Shown: positions 1 through 5,900 of the stretch, piece after piece
Layout of the letters: every line of letters begins with the position of its first letter
Numbering within the stretch: position 1 is the stretch's first letter
Source: Candidatus Peregrinibacteria bacterium
GTDB taxonomy: Bacteria; Patescibacteriota; Gracilibacteria; UBA1369; JACRIC01
Assembly: GCA_016235915.1 (NCBI GenBank)
Contig: JACRIC010000066.1
Span: 1-7,524 of the forward strand
Direction of reading: 5' to 3'
Length of the DNA: 7,524 nucleotides
The notes under the pieces: generated by a model
What the model was told of the DNA's origin: nothing
Databases searched by the model: none
The model's input: only the letters and a program-made list of their open reading frames with translations
Program-made: the position numbers and the translations under genes

Positions 1-346
1 AATCAAGAGTATTGGTGGAAACAGGATCAGATATAACATCTGCGCCTAAAGAGCTGGCAAGAACATCATTTAAACCAGTACTATCCGTACTTGTACAACC
101 AGCTGTCGAAGGATAAGAACCATTATCAGACATATAAGACTCCAATGCCGTAGCAAGAGTATTTAAATTAGCCTTTCTACTTACGTCCCTCGCTCTCGCC
201 GGCGCCCCAACAATCCTCGGCAACAACGCCACCGCCAAAATACCGATAATCGTGATCACAATAAGCAATTCGATGAGCGTGAAGCCTTTTTTCTTCTTTT
301 TGCCGCCGCAACCGCCGCACGCGCTGATGCTATTTTCTTTTTTCAT
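1..346 (-). CDS. Type IV pilin / GspG-like major pseudopilin precursor (3' end beyond window)
   Basis: This encodes a prepilin, the secreted subunit that PilB and PilC would polymerise into a pilus or pseudopilus. The visible 115 codons start at ATG 346-344. Residues 1-21 form a charged leader ending KKKKKG, followed by the class III signal FTLIELLIVITIIGILAVALL. Cleavage is expected between G21 and F22, and E26 is the conserved Glu5 of the mature protein. After the hydrophobic helix come PRIVGAPARARDVSRKANL and then LESYMSDNGSYPST, which resemble GspG-type pseudopilins and short pilins. The leader is long and contains an unusual ACGGCGG stretch with two cysteines. No Shine-Dalgarno sequence is present; TTCCT directly precedes the ATG. 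Codon use changes sharply at about 181. The gene follows pilC after a 271-base gap holding a repeat and a candidate promoter. The C-terminus is lost at the window edge, so pilin versus pseudopilin cannot be decided. Confidence 0.92.
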   Translation of the reverse strand, partial: MKKENSISACGGCGGKKKKKGFTLIELLIVITIIGILAVALLPRIVGAPARARDVSRKANLNTLATALESYMSDNGSYPSTAGCTSTDSTGLNDVLASSLGADVISDPVSTNTLD

Positions 347-378
347 AGGAATGAAATTTAAAGAATGATAAGGGAATA

Positions 379-530
379 CTGTCATTGTGAGGAGGGAGGT
401 AGCCTCGGGCGACCGACCGACGAAGCAATCTTAACGCGCGCGCGACGAGATCGCTTCGCCCTCTGGGCTCGCAATGACAGTACGCGCGATGAGATTGCTT
501 CGGTCGCCTATGGCGACCTCGCAATGACAT
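379..530. repeat. Three-armed palindromic REP/MITE-like element (GTCATTGCGAG family)
   Basis: This intergenic element has three related units of about 40-55 bases: one inverted (about 379-437) followed by two direct copies (about 441-480 and 481-530). Each unit ends in a version of CTCGCAATGAC, or its complement GTCATTGTGAG at the left end, and contains GAGAT-GCTTC or its complement. Each unit has an internal hairpin: GGTAGCC-TCG-GGCGACC at 398-414 (one mismatch), GCCC-TCT-GGGC at 458-468, and GGTCGCC-TAT-GGCGACC at 502-518. Alternating CGCGCG tracts sit at 434-443 and 483-488. Repeats of this general type are scattered between genes in many bacterial genomes and are often mis-annotated as small proteins. 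No transposase is present and no target-site duplication is evident. On an mRNA it would fold in the 5' leader of the pilin transcript, or between pilC and the pilin gene. Confidence 0.85.
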
Positions 531-557
531 GAATATATAAAAATTTTTCTAAACACA

Positions 558-585
558 ATTCTACTCCCACTCGCAAAGAAATCAA
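558..585 (-). promoter_or_regulatory. Candidate sigma70 promoter for the pilin gene
   Basis: On the minus strand, TTGATT (585-580) is a 4/6 match to the -35 box and TAGAAT (563-558) a 5/6 match to the -10 box, separated by 16 bases. Transcription would start near 551. It would give a leader of about 200 bases containing the whole three-armed repeat before the pilin ATG at 346. A separate promoter would allow the pilin to be made in excess over PilB and PilC. The region is AT-rich, so a chance match is possible. Confidence 0.35.
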
Positions 586-617
586 ATCAAAATGACAAAT
601 TTTTTGTTCAATACTCT

Positions 618-1922
618 TTACAAAGCCGATGTTATGTCGGATAGTTGCAGAATTGGCATCATGATCGCGGACACCATAAAACCCACTCCCACGCCCACAA
701 TCACCATTATCAGAGGTTCCATAATTTTAGAGAGGCTCCCGACCGCGAGATCCACCTCTTCGTCATAAAAATCCGCGATTTTATTCGCGATGAGGTCGAG
801 CTGAGCCGTCTGCTCCCCGATCACGATCATTTGCGACACCATGGGCGGGAAAAGATTTTTGCTCGCGGAAAGATTTTCTCCGAGCGGAATGCCACGCTTC
901 ACATCGTCCGCCGCAGATTCGATGCGTATTTTATAGACCTCGTTTCCAATCGCGTGGGCATTGATGTACAGCGCTTTCACAATCGGAATGCCGGCTTTCA
1001 GGAGATTCGCAAGTCCGCGGGAAAAACGCGAGATATACACTTTTTTTGACAAAGGACCGATCACGGGAATCACAAGCCGAAATGAATCGAAAAAATATTT
1101 TCCAGATTCGGTTTTGCGTATGAAATGAACCGCCACCACGAGCCCGATAACGCCCAGAATCACCACCGGCCAATACGAAACCGCTACGGTGCTCATGAAA
1201 ATAAGGAGTCGAGTGGGCCACGGAAGATCCACTTTCGATGCCGAAAAGAGCGACACGATCTGCGGCACCACGAAAATGAGCATGAGAAACCCCACGAGAA
1301 TCAGCATGCCGAAAATCACGGAAGGATAAATCATTGCCCCGCGGATTCGCCCCATGATCTTCTGCGACTTTTCCATATCCTCCGCGAGATGGCGCATGAC
1401 TTCATTCATTTGCCCGGAAGCCTCGGCCGATTCCACCATTCCCACCTGCGCTTCGGTGAAAATAGTATCGTATACGGACATGGACGCCGAGAGGCTCGAC
1501 CCTTTATCCACCATTTTCGCCATTTGGAGAATGACCGTTTTAAAACGCGGATTCGTGGTCTGGTCCGCGAGAATAGTAAGCGCCTTCACAAAAGGAATTC
1601 CCGCACCAATCATGACAGAAAGAAGCTGGAAAAAAGCCACTTTTTCCTTAAGTTTGATTCGGGAAAGATTTACTACCCACTGATTGACGGTGTTGTAGAG
1701 TTTTCCGAAAAAGGTATTGGAGTCCATGCCGCCTACGCTTTTTTTCTCGCGTTCCAACATGTCGTCAATATCGAAAATAACTTCCGCAGAGCGAGCCTTT
1801 GCTTGTTCTTTTTCCAAAGCGACTTCGGCGCGGCTGTCCACCGTGTTCATGTCCACGCTCTTTCCGGGCTGGTCGGGAAGCTTGATGGTGAATTGCGGGT
1901 TTTTGGGGGTGTTTTCGGGCAT
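618..1922 (-). CDS. pilC: PilC/GspF inner-membrane platform protein
   Basis: This is the polytopic platform protein that links the assembly ATPase to the growing pilus. At 434 residues it is slightly longer than the roughly 400 usual for the family. Two T2SSF domains are visible, at about 97-220 and 298-421. Each has the family pattern of an early GAGIP or KAGIP (106-110, 309-313), a glutamate-rich segment (GMVESAEASGQ 161-171; VIGEQTAQL 367-375) and a terminal hydrophobic stretch. Membrane segments are predicted at about 198-226, 248-268 and 401-428. The first 90 residues are charged, lack membrane segments and look lineage-specific; 31-61 is rich in E, K, A and R and may form a helix. The ATG at 1922 is chosen because a palindromic repeat begins only ten bases upstream. 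A pyrimidine run CCTCTCCTCT directly precedes it and no Shine-Dalgarno sequence is seen. It lies downstream of pilB and upstream of the pilin gene. Confidence 0.96.
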   Translation of the reverse strand: MPENTPKNPQFTIKLPDQPGKSVDMNTVDSRAEVALEKEQAKARSAEVIFDIDDMLEREKKSVGGMDSNTFFGKLYNTVNQWVVNLSRIKLKEKVAFFQLLSVMIGAGIPFVKALTILADQTTNPRFKTVILQMAKMVDKGSSLSASMSVYDTIFTEAQVGMVESAEASGQMNEVMRHLAEDMEKSQKIMGRIRGAMIYPSVIFGMLILVGFLMLIFVVPQIVSLFSASKVDLPWPTRLLIFMSTVAVSYWPVVILGVIGLVVAVHFIRKTESGKYFFDSFRLVIPVIGPLSKKVYISRFSRGLANLLKAGIPIVKALYINAHAIGNEVYKIRIESAADDVKRGIPLGENLSASKNLFPPMVSQMIVIGEQTAQLDLIANKIADFYDEEVDLAVGSLSKIMEPLIMVIVGVGVGFMVSAIMMPILQLSDITSAL

Positions 1923-1932
1923 AGAGGAGAGG

Positions 1933-2058
1933 TGTCATTCCTGACAGGAAGGGAGCGAAGCGACCGCACCTGATCAGGAATCTTTAATTTGATTGGTATA
2001 AATGGGATCCCCGATCAGGAGCGGTAGCCTAAGGCTACCTTCCTGTCGAGGATGACAG
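1933..2058. repeat. Palindromic intergenic repeat, GTCATTCCTG family, copy 1
   Basis: Two arms (about 1933-1983 and 2004-2057) are imperfect inverted copies of each other. The outer 20 bases, TGTCATTCCTGACAGGAAGG against the complement of the right end, match at 17 positions. The right arm contains a perfect hairpin GGTAGCC-TAA-GGCTACC (2023-2039), preceded by GATCAGG and followed by TCCTGTC. The left arm carries a perfect CCTGATCAGG palindrome at 1969-1978. The right arm is clearly homologous to 5841-5898. The element fills nearly the whole pilB-pilC gap: its right end touches the pilB TAG (2061-2059) and its left end lies ten bases from the pilC ATG. A strong RNA hairpin between the two genes is therefore expected. 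No T-run follows it, so it does not look like a simple terminator. Confidence 0.88.
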
Positions 2059-3303
2059 CTATTTCTTCGGTCTCGCCACTCGGTACACTTCCATAAGCGA
2101 CGTTTCGCCGCGAAGGGCTTTCAAAAGTCCGCTCTGCTCCAACGTGGTCATACCATCTTTCATGGCCTGCGCTTCAAGATCCATGCTCGGAATATGATTG
2201 AGGATGAGCCGCCGAAGTTCATTATTCATGCTCAAAACCTCATATAATCCCACTCGTCCTTTATATCCGATATTGTCGCACACTTCGCATCCCTTTCCAC
2301 GATAGAAAACAAGATTTTTCAGAAGCTCGGAATCCACCGTCTCACTTGGCGGAAGATTGGAAAGCGCATGTTTCACGAGAGATAAAGTATCCTCATCAGG
2401 AATGTATTTTTCGCGGCAATGCTCGCAGATTCTTCGCACCAGCCTTTGCGCGATAATCACATTCACCGTGGATGTCATCAGAAAAAGCGGAACTTCCATA
2501 TTTTGAATACGAGTGATCGTTTCCACCGCGCTGTTGGTATGAATGGTAGAAAGAACGAGATGTCCCGTGAGCGCCGCTTCGATGGCGATGTCCACCGTCT
2601 CGCGGTCACGGATTTCTCCCACCATCATAATATCAGGATCCTGCCGGAGCGCGGAGCGAAGTCCCGTGGCAAAAGTAAAACGGATGTCCGGATGAATCTG
2701 GCTTTGATTTAAGCCATCCATTTGAATTTCCACAGGATCTTCAATGGTAAGAATATTGACATCGGTTTTATTGAGAAGGTGGAGGCACGAGTAGAGTGTC
2801 GTTGTTTTGCCAGATCCTGTCGGTCCAGAGGTGAGGATGATGCCGTTCGGCTCGCGAATGCCGGCCATAATTCTTTGCAGATTTTGTCCTTCCAGTCCCA
2901 AATCCTCGAGAGAAGGAATTTCTTTCGCTTCGTCTTGGATACGCAAAACCATTTTTTCGCCATTCACGGTCGGAAAAGTGGAGACGCGAAGGTCCATATC
3001 GCGGTTGTCCTCAGTCGTGATTTGACATCGACCGTCCTGAGGGATGCGTTGTTCGTCAATTTTTAAATTCGACATAATTTTAACGCGCGAAATAATCGCA
3101 GGATGAATATTGAGCGGATATTCAACAATCGGCCGGAGCACTCCGTCTATGCGAAATCGGATACGAACCGTATTTTTTTCAGGTTCGGCATGGATATCGG
3201 AAGCCCGCGACTCGATGGCATGCACAATGGTGTACATGACAATATTCGGGATATTTCCGGCAATAATGGCTTCGGAGAGAAAATGGAGTTTGGATGATTG
3301 CAT
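2059..3303 (-). CDS. pilB: PilB/GspE-type pilus assembly ATPase, short form without the N-terminal domain
   Basis: This is the cytoplasmic hexameric ATPase that drives pilin polymerisation through PilC. Over 414 residues it shows the N2 domain signature SRASDIHAEP (32-41), RFRIDGVLR (49-57), Walker A GPTGSGKT (160-167), Asp box TIEDPVE (186-192), atypical Walker B DPDIMMVGEIRD (222-233) and His box LTGHLVLSTIHTN (245-257). It also has paired cysteines CEHC (293-296) and CEVC (339-342), a zinc site typical of PilB/GspE and absent from PilT. Full-length PilB proteins are usually about 560 residues; the MshEN-like N1 domain is missing here. No upstream start is possible because the pilO stop TAA immediately precedes the ATG in the same frame. 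GTATAAATG gives pilO and pilB zero spacing, so translation is probably coupled. The gene ends with TAG, directly against a repeat. Confidence 0.95.
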   Translation of the reverse strand: MQSSKLHFLSEAIIAGNIPNIVMYTIVHAIESRASDIHAEPEKNTVRIRFRIDGVLRPIVEYPLNIHPAIISRVKIMSNLKIDEQRIPQDGRCQITTEDNRDMDLRVSTFPTVNGEKMVLRIQDEAKEIPSLEDLGLEGQNLQRIMAGIREPNGIILTSGPTGSGKTTTLYSCLHLLNKTDVNILTIEDPVEIQMDGLNQSQIHPDIRFTFATGLRSALRQDPDIMMVGEIRDRETVDIAIEAALTGHLVLSTIHTNSAVETITRIQNMEVPLFLMTSTVNVIIAQRLVRRICEHCREKYIPDEDTLSLVKHALSNLPPSETVDSELLKNLVFYRGKGCEVCDNIGYKGRVGLYEVLSMNNELRRLILNHIPSMDLEAQAMKDGMTTLEQSGLLKALRGETSLMEVYRVARPKK

Positions 3304-3957
3304 TTATACGCCTTTTTGAAAGTAAGCATTGATTTTCAATGTAAAACTCAGCGTTTTGGTTCCGGGCGCTGTTTCCGCATCCTCTTTTTTTTCTTCAGGA
3401 ACCGTGAAGCTGATGGATTGGAGCGACATCAGCCTTGTTTTTCCTTCAAACGATCCCGAATTTTCCAGATATTTCAAAAACTTCATAAAATTATCTTGCG
3501 AACTTTCGATGGAAAGAGTGATGGGAAGCACCATGTAGTCGGCTGGTTGCTTGTCCGCGGTTTTCGGCGCCGTGGGCGGTGCATAATCCACGCTGGTCAA
3601 AAAAATGCGATTATTGCCGGTATTATTGTCAATGAAATATTTTTCCAGTGAAGTCGTCAGCGTGTGAATCGCCTCGTTTTTCGGAAAAACCGCAGAAATT
3701 TCTTCTGCGCGAGAGGTTTGCTTTAGAAGATATTCGTCTTTGGCGAAATTATACTCGGTTTTCAGGTCGCCAGCCTCTACCTGAAGAGCCGAAAGAAGTT
3801 TTTGCCCAGTTTGCAGAGCCGATTGCATTTCACGAAAATTGAGATATTGAGTGAAAGAATAATATGCCGACACGCCCAAAATCACAAACGCGACGAGCAT
3901 ATATATTTTGGCGCGTTTCAGAGTCCTTTTTATTTTTTTTTCAAGGGCGATGTCCAT
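3304..3957 (-). CDS. pilO: PilO-like pilus alignment protein
   Basis: This is a 217-residue bitopic membrane protein with the PilO layout: a short basic cytoplasmic end (1-17), one membrane helix (about 19-36), a probable coiled coil (about 40-80) and a C-terminal ferredoxin-like domain (about 115-213). In the last part, DYMVLPITLSIESSQDNFMKF (140-160) and the following LKYLENSG match the usual PilO pattern of a strand leading into the F-x-x-F-L-x-x-L-E helix, with final strands ISFTV and LSFTLKINAYF. PilO pairs with PilN around the inner-membrane base of the pilus machine. A Pro/Lys/Ala-rich insert at 126-139 and an acidic-lysine loop at 188-200 interrupt the domain. It starts three bases after the PilN-like gene (TAA-ACC-ATG) and ends directly on the pilB ATG, supporting an operon. 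Assignment rests on architecture and neighbours more than on sequence identity. Confidence 0.8.
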   Translation of the reverse strand: MDIALEKKIKRTLKRAKIYMLVAFVILGVSAYYSFTQYLNFREMQSALQTGQKLLSALQVEAGDLKTEYNFAKDEYLLKQTSRAEEISAVFPKNEAIHTLTTSLEKYFIDNNTGNNRIFLTSVDYAPPTAPKTADKQPADYMVLPITLSIESSQDNFMKFLKYLENSGSFEGKTRLMSLQSISFTVPEEKKEDAETAPGTKTLSFTLKINAYFQKGV

Positions 3958-3960
3958 GGT

Positions 3961-5223
3961 TTACAAGGGGTTAAGAGGCAATGAGGTTCTCGGAGCGGGT
4001 GCAGGCGAAGGTTTTTCGATTGGAGCTGAAACTGGAGCCTCCACCGGAACTTCCGAAGGCGGATTGATAAAAAGGATAAATTGAAACTGCGAAACATATT
4101 TATCATCCTGCTCCGACTTTGCGAATCTTCGAATTTCATTGGTCAATTGAAATTCTGGAGCAGATTCAAATGCCTCAATGAGGGAAATAAGCTCAGAAAA
4201 TACCATGACGTTATCCGTCCGAATTTCTCCATTGACCGTAATCGTATTTTTATCCGCATCAAAGATATACGACCGGTAAAAAACCTTGGCAAGATCAGCA
4301 ACACTTGGTTCTCCAAAATAAAAATCCACTTTGTTCGTGATGTTTTCTATATTCGTGAGGTTGTGAGTCCAGCGGGTCCTGCCATCTTTAATAGCGGAAA
4401 TAATCGCATAGTCATTTTTGCTGATGGTAGTAAATTCTTTGACAAGGTTTTTCACAGAAACGCTCGTCAGTGTTTCGGGATCATATTCCGAGAGCAGAGT
4501 ATCCAGAGCGGTTCTTTTTGCAACGAGAATCGGCAAACTTTCCAAAATCTTTATTTCGAGATCGGACTCTTCTCTTCCCTCCGAGGAAAGATTTTGTCGA
4601 AGGGAATCTTTTTGTTGATTGATAAAAGTGGAAAGGGCTTGTTGGTATGTATCAGTCAAATAGGTTTCAAGAAGAGGCAAAGTACCGTCAGGAGCAGGCG
4701 GAAGGGAAATCTGAGCTGAAATCGTCGGAACTTCGCTCGAATAGAGAGGGGCATGAACCTTGGATTGGATAATGGCGAGAGACTCCTGAAGTTCTTTGAG
4801 ATCTTCGGCGTTTTCAGGAGTTATTCCTCGATAATTGTACAGATAGACGAATTTATCGAGATGAAATTTGGCCAGAGCGATATTTTCAAAATTGATTTCG
4901 GTTTGAACACGGGAAATGCCTTCAGTAACGTCAGTAAGCTCATTCGCCAGCGTAGGAAAATTGAGATATTTTTTAAGAAGATGAAAATTCGTATCCAGTT
5001 CAATTTTAAAGAAAGTGGCAGAGAGTATGGCCAATACCAAAACAATCTGACAAAATGTTCGAGCGGCCTTGAGTTTATTATCAACGCCGAATTGAATGAT
5101 ATCCGGAGCGGTTTTTGCAGGCTTCGGCCCCAAAATGAGCTTGGGAAGATCCCGATCGGTTTTGCGCGAAACGATATTTTCAAGCAAAGATGGTTTTGCC
5201 GGCGGTTTTTGAGAATTTTCCAT
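3961..5223 (-). CDS. Large PilN-like inner-membrane protein
   Basis: This is probably the partner of the PilO-like protein, with a role in the inner-membrane alignment complex. It has 420 residues: a cytoplasmic N-terminus (1-55) with DLPKLILGPKP and IIQFGVDNKLKAAR, one membrane helix (about 57-73) and a long extracytoplasmic helical region (about 80-310). A C-terminal domain (about 318-387) then has the beta-helix-beta order of PilN: ITVNGEIRTDNVMVFSELIS, AFESAPEFQL and VSQFQFILFIN. It ends in a proline/alanine-rich tail (388-420). Classic PilN is about 200 residues, so roughly 200 extra residues lie between membrane helix and C-terminal domain. No INLLP-type PilM-binding motif is seen at the N-terminus, and no pilM gene is in view. 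It is the first gene of the pilus cluster, about 130 bases after rplL. TTTTTTC directly precedes the ATG and there is no Shine-Dalgarno sequence. A divergent GspL-like or lineage-specific protein is possible. Confidence 0.7.
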   Translation of the reverse strand: MENSQKPPAKPSLLENIVSRKTDRDLPKLILGPKPAKTAPDIIQFGVDNKLKAARTFCQIVLVLAILSATFFKIELDTNFHLLKKYLNFPTLANELTDVTEGISRVQTEINFENIALAKFHLDKFVYLYNYRGITPENAEDLKELQESLAIIQSKVHAPLYSSEVPTISAQISLPPAPDGTLPLLETYLTDTYQQALSTFINQQKDSLRQNLSSEGREESDLEIKILESLPILVAKRTALDTLLSEYDPETLTSVSVKNLVKEFTTISKNDYAIISAIKDGRTRWTHNLTNIENITNKVDFYFGEPSVADLAKVFYRSYIFDADKNTITVNGEIRTDNVMVFSELISLIEAFESAPEFQLTNEIRRFAKSEQDDKYVSQFQFILFINPPSEVPVEAPVSAPIEKPSPAPAPRTSLPLNPL

Positions 5224-5287
5224 GAAAAAATGAAAAAAATTGCAATAAAATGGTACGTTTTTTAGAGGTTCCTAAAATCTTCTCTTT

Positions 5288-5316
5288 ATTTTAGCAAAAA
5301 ACCAGCCGAAAGTCTA
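5288..5316 (-). promoter_or_regulatory. Candidate extended -10 promoter for the pilus cluster
   Basis: On the minus strand, TGCTAAAAT (5296-5288) is an extended -10 element (TGn followed by a 5/6 -10 box). A weak TAGACT (5316-5311) lies at -35 with 17-base spacing. It overlaps the 3' half and T-run of the rplL terminator. Transcription would begin near 5281, about 57 bases before the PilN-like ATG. It is the only reasonable start signal found in the 5224-5355 gap, but the -35 box is poor. An inverted repeat TTTTAG/CTAAAA (5260-5265, 5272-5277) lies within the resulting leader; its role is unknown. Confidence 0.4.
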
Positions 5317-5330
5317 GAAGTTTCGACTGG
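5296..5330 (-). terminator. Rho-independent terminator after rplL
   Basis: On the minus strand, CCAGTCGAAA (5330-5321) pairs with TTTCGGCTGG (5311-5302) over ten base pairs including one G-U, with a nine-base loop, followed directly by TTTTTT (5301-5296). It lies 25 bases after the rplL stop and would separate ribosomal from pilus transcription. Confidence 0.92.
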
Positions 5331-5355
5331 CATTGCGATTCAATAAGTTTGACCG

Positions 5356-5754
5356 TTACTTAAACGTCACCGTCGCGCCAGCCGCCTCAAGTTTCGCTTT
5401 CATTTCATCGGCATCTTTTTTCGCGACTTTTTCTTTGAGCATCTTTGGAGCGGCATCGGTAATGTCTTTTGCTTCTTTCAGGCCGAGTCCGGTAATTTCG
5501 CGGACAGCCTTAATAACTTGAATTTTTTGCGCGCCAGAACTCGTAAGCTCGACATTCACTTCCGTAGGTTCTTCGGCGGCGGCGGTGGCGCCACCAGCAG
5601 AAGAAGGAGCGGCTACGGCCATGGGAGCCGCGGCGCTCACGCCAAACTTTTCTTCCATCGCTTTTACAAGGGTGGAAAGATCAAGAACGGAGAGTTTTTC
5701 TACAAGCTCGAGGATTTTTTGAGCATCGGAACTGAGAGTGGTGTTGTCTGACAT
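5356..5754 (-). CDS. rplL: Ribosomal protein bL12 (L7/L12)
   Basis: This is the multi-copy stalk protein of the large subunit that recruits translation factor GTPases. Its 132 residues are slightly longer than the usual 120-128. The N-terminal dimerisation domain is at about 4-40, followed by an Ala/Pro/Gly-rich hinge (41-62). The C-terminal factor-binding domain (66-132) contains [21 protein letters not shown] (77-97), then APK (102-104) and LEAAGATV (122-129). The ATG at 5754 is the only sensible start; CTTTCCCC directly precedes it and no Shine-Dalgarno sequence is present. It follows rplJ after 115 bases, most of which are a palindromic repeat, and is closed by a strong terminator. The product binds L10, so the two would be regulated together through the L10 leader upstream of rplJ. 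Confidence 0.98.
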   Translation of the reverse strand: MSDNTTLSSDAQKILELVEKLSVLDLSTLVKAMEEKFGVSAAAPMAVAAPSSAGGATAAAEEPTEVNVELTSSGAQKIQVIKAVREITGLGLKEAKDITDAAPKMLKEKVAKKDADEMKAKLEAAGATVTFK

Positions 5755-5800
5755 GGGGAAAGTGGTTAAATAATTATAGAGTATATTTGCCGTTCTGCAC

Positions 5801-5900
5801 TTCTGTCATTCCTGCGAACGCAGAAATCTTTCATGAATTACGAGAGATTCCTGATCAGAAGCGGTCGCCTCAGGCGACCTTTCTGTCAGGAATGACAGAA
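5801..5900. repeat. Palindromic intergenic repeat, GTCATTCCTG family, copy 2
   Basis: This 100-base element has perfect 14-base terminal inverted repeats, TTCTGTCATTCCTG (5801-5814) and CAGGAATGACAGAA (5887-5900). Inside, CCTGATCAGAA (5850-5860) and TTCTGTCAGG (5881-5890) flank a perfect hairpin GGTCGCC-TCA-GGCGACC (5863-5879). The right half is homologous to 2004-2058. The element overlaps the last 31 bases of rplJ and supplies its stop codon. On the rplJ-rplL mRNA it would form a strong hairpin between the two genes without a terminator-like T-run. Confidence 0.9.

Noticed and set aside
330..530. Open frame of 66 residues on the minus strand beginning in the repeat
   Set aside because: It consists almost entirely of the palindromic repeat, overlaps the pilin start, and has the typical composition of proteins mis-called from such repeats (CHCEPRGRSD type).
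379..530. CRISPR-like array
   Set aside because: Only three units, one of them inverted, with internal hairpins and no unique spacers of constant length; no cas genes are present.
2059..3303. PilT retraction ATPase as an alternative call for the short PilB
   Set aside because: The two cysteine pairs and the SRASDIHAEP N2 signature are PilB/GspE features; PilT lacks the tetracysteine zinc site.
1125..5265. Long plus-strand open frames opposite pilC, pilB and the PilN-like gene (for example 1125-1973, 4081-4719, 4753-5265)
   Set aside because: They are antisense shadows of clearly recognisable minus-strand genes and show no protein-family features.
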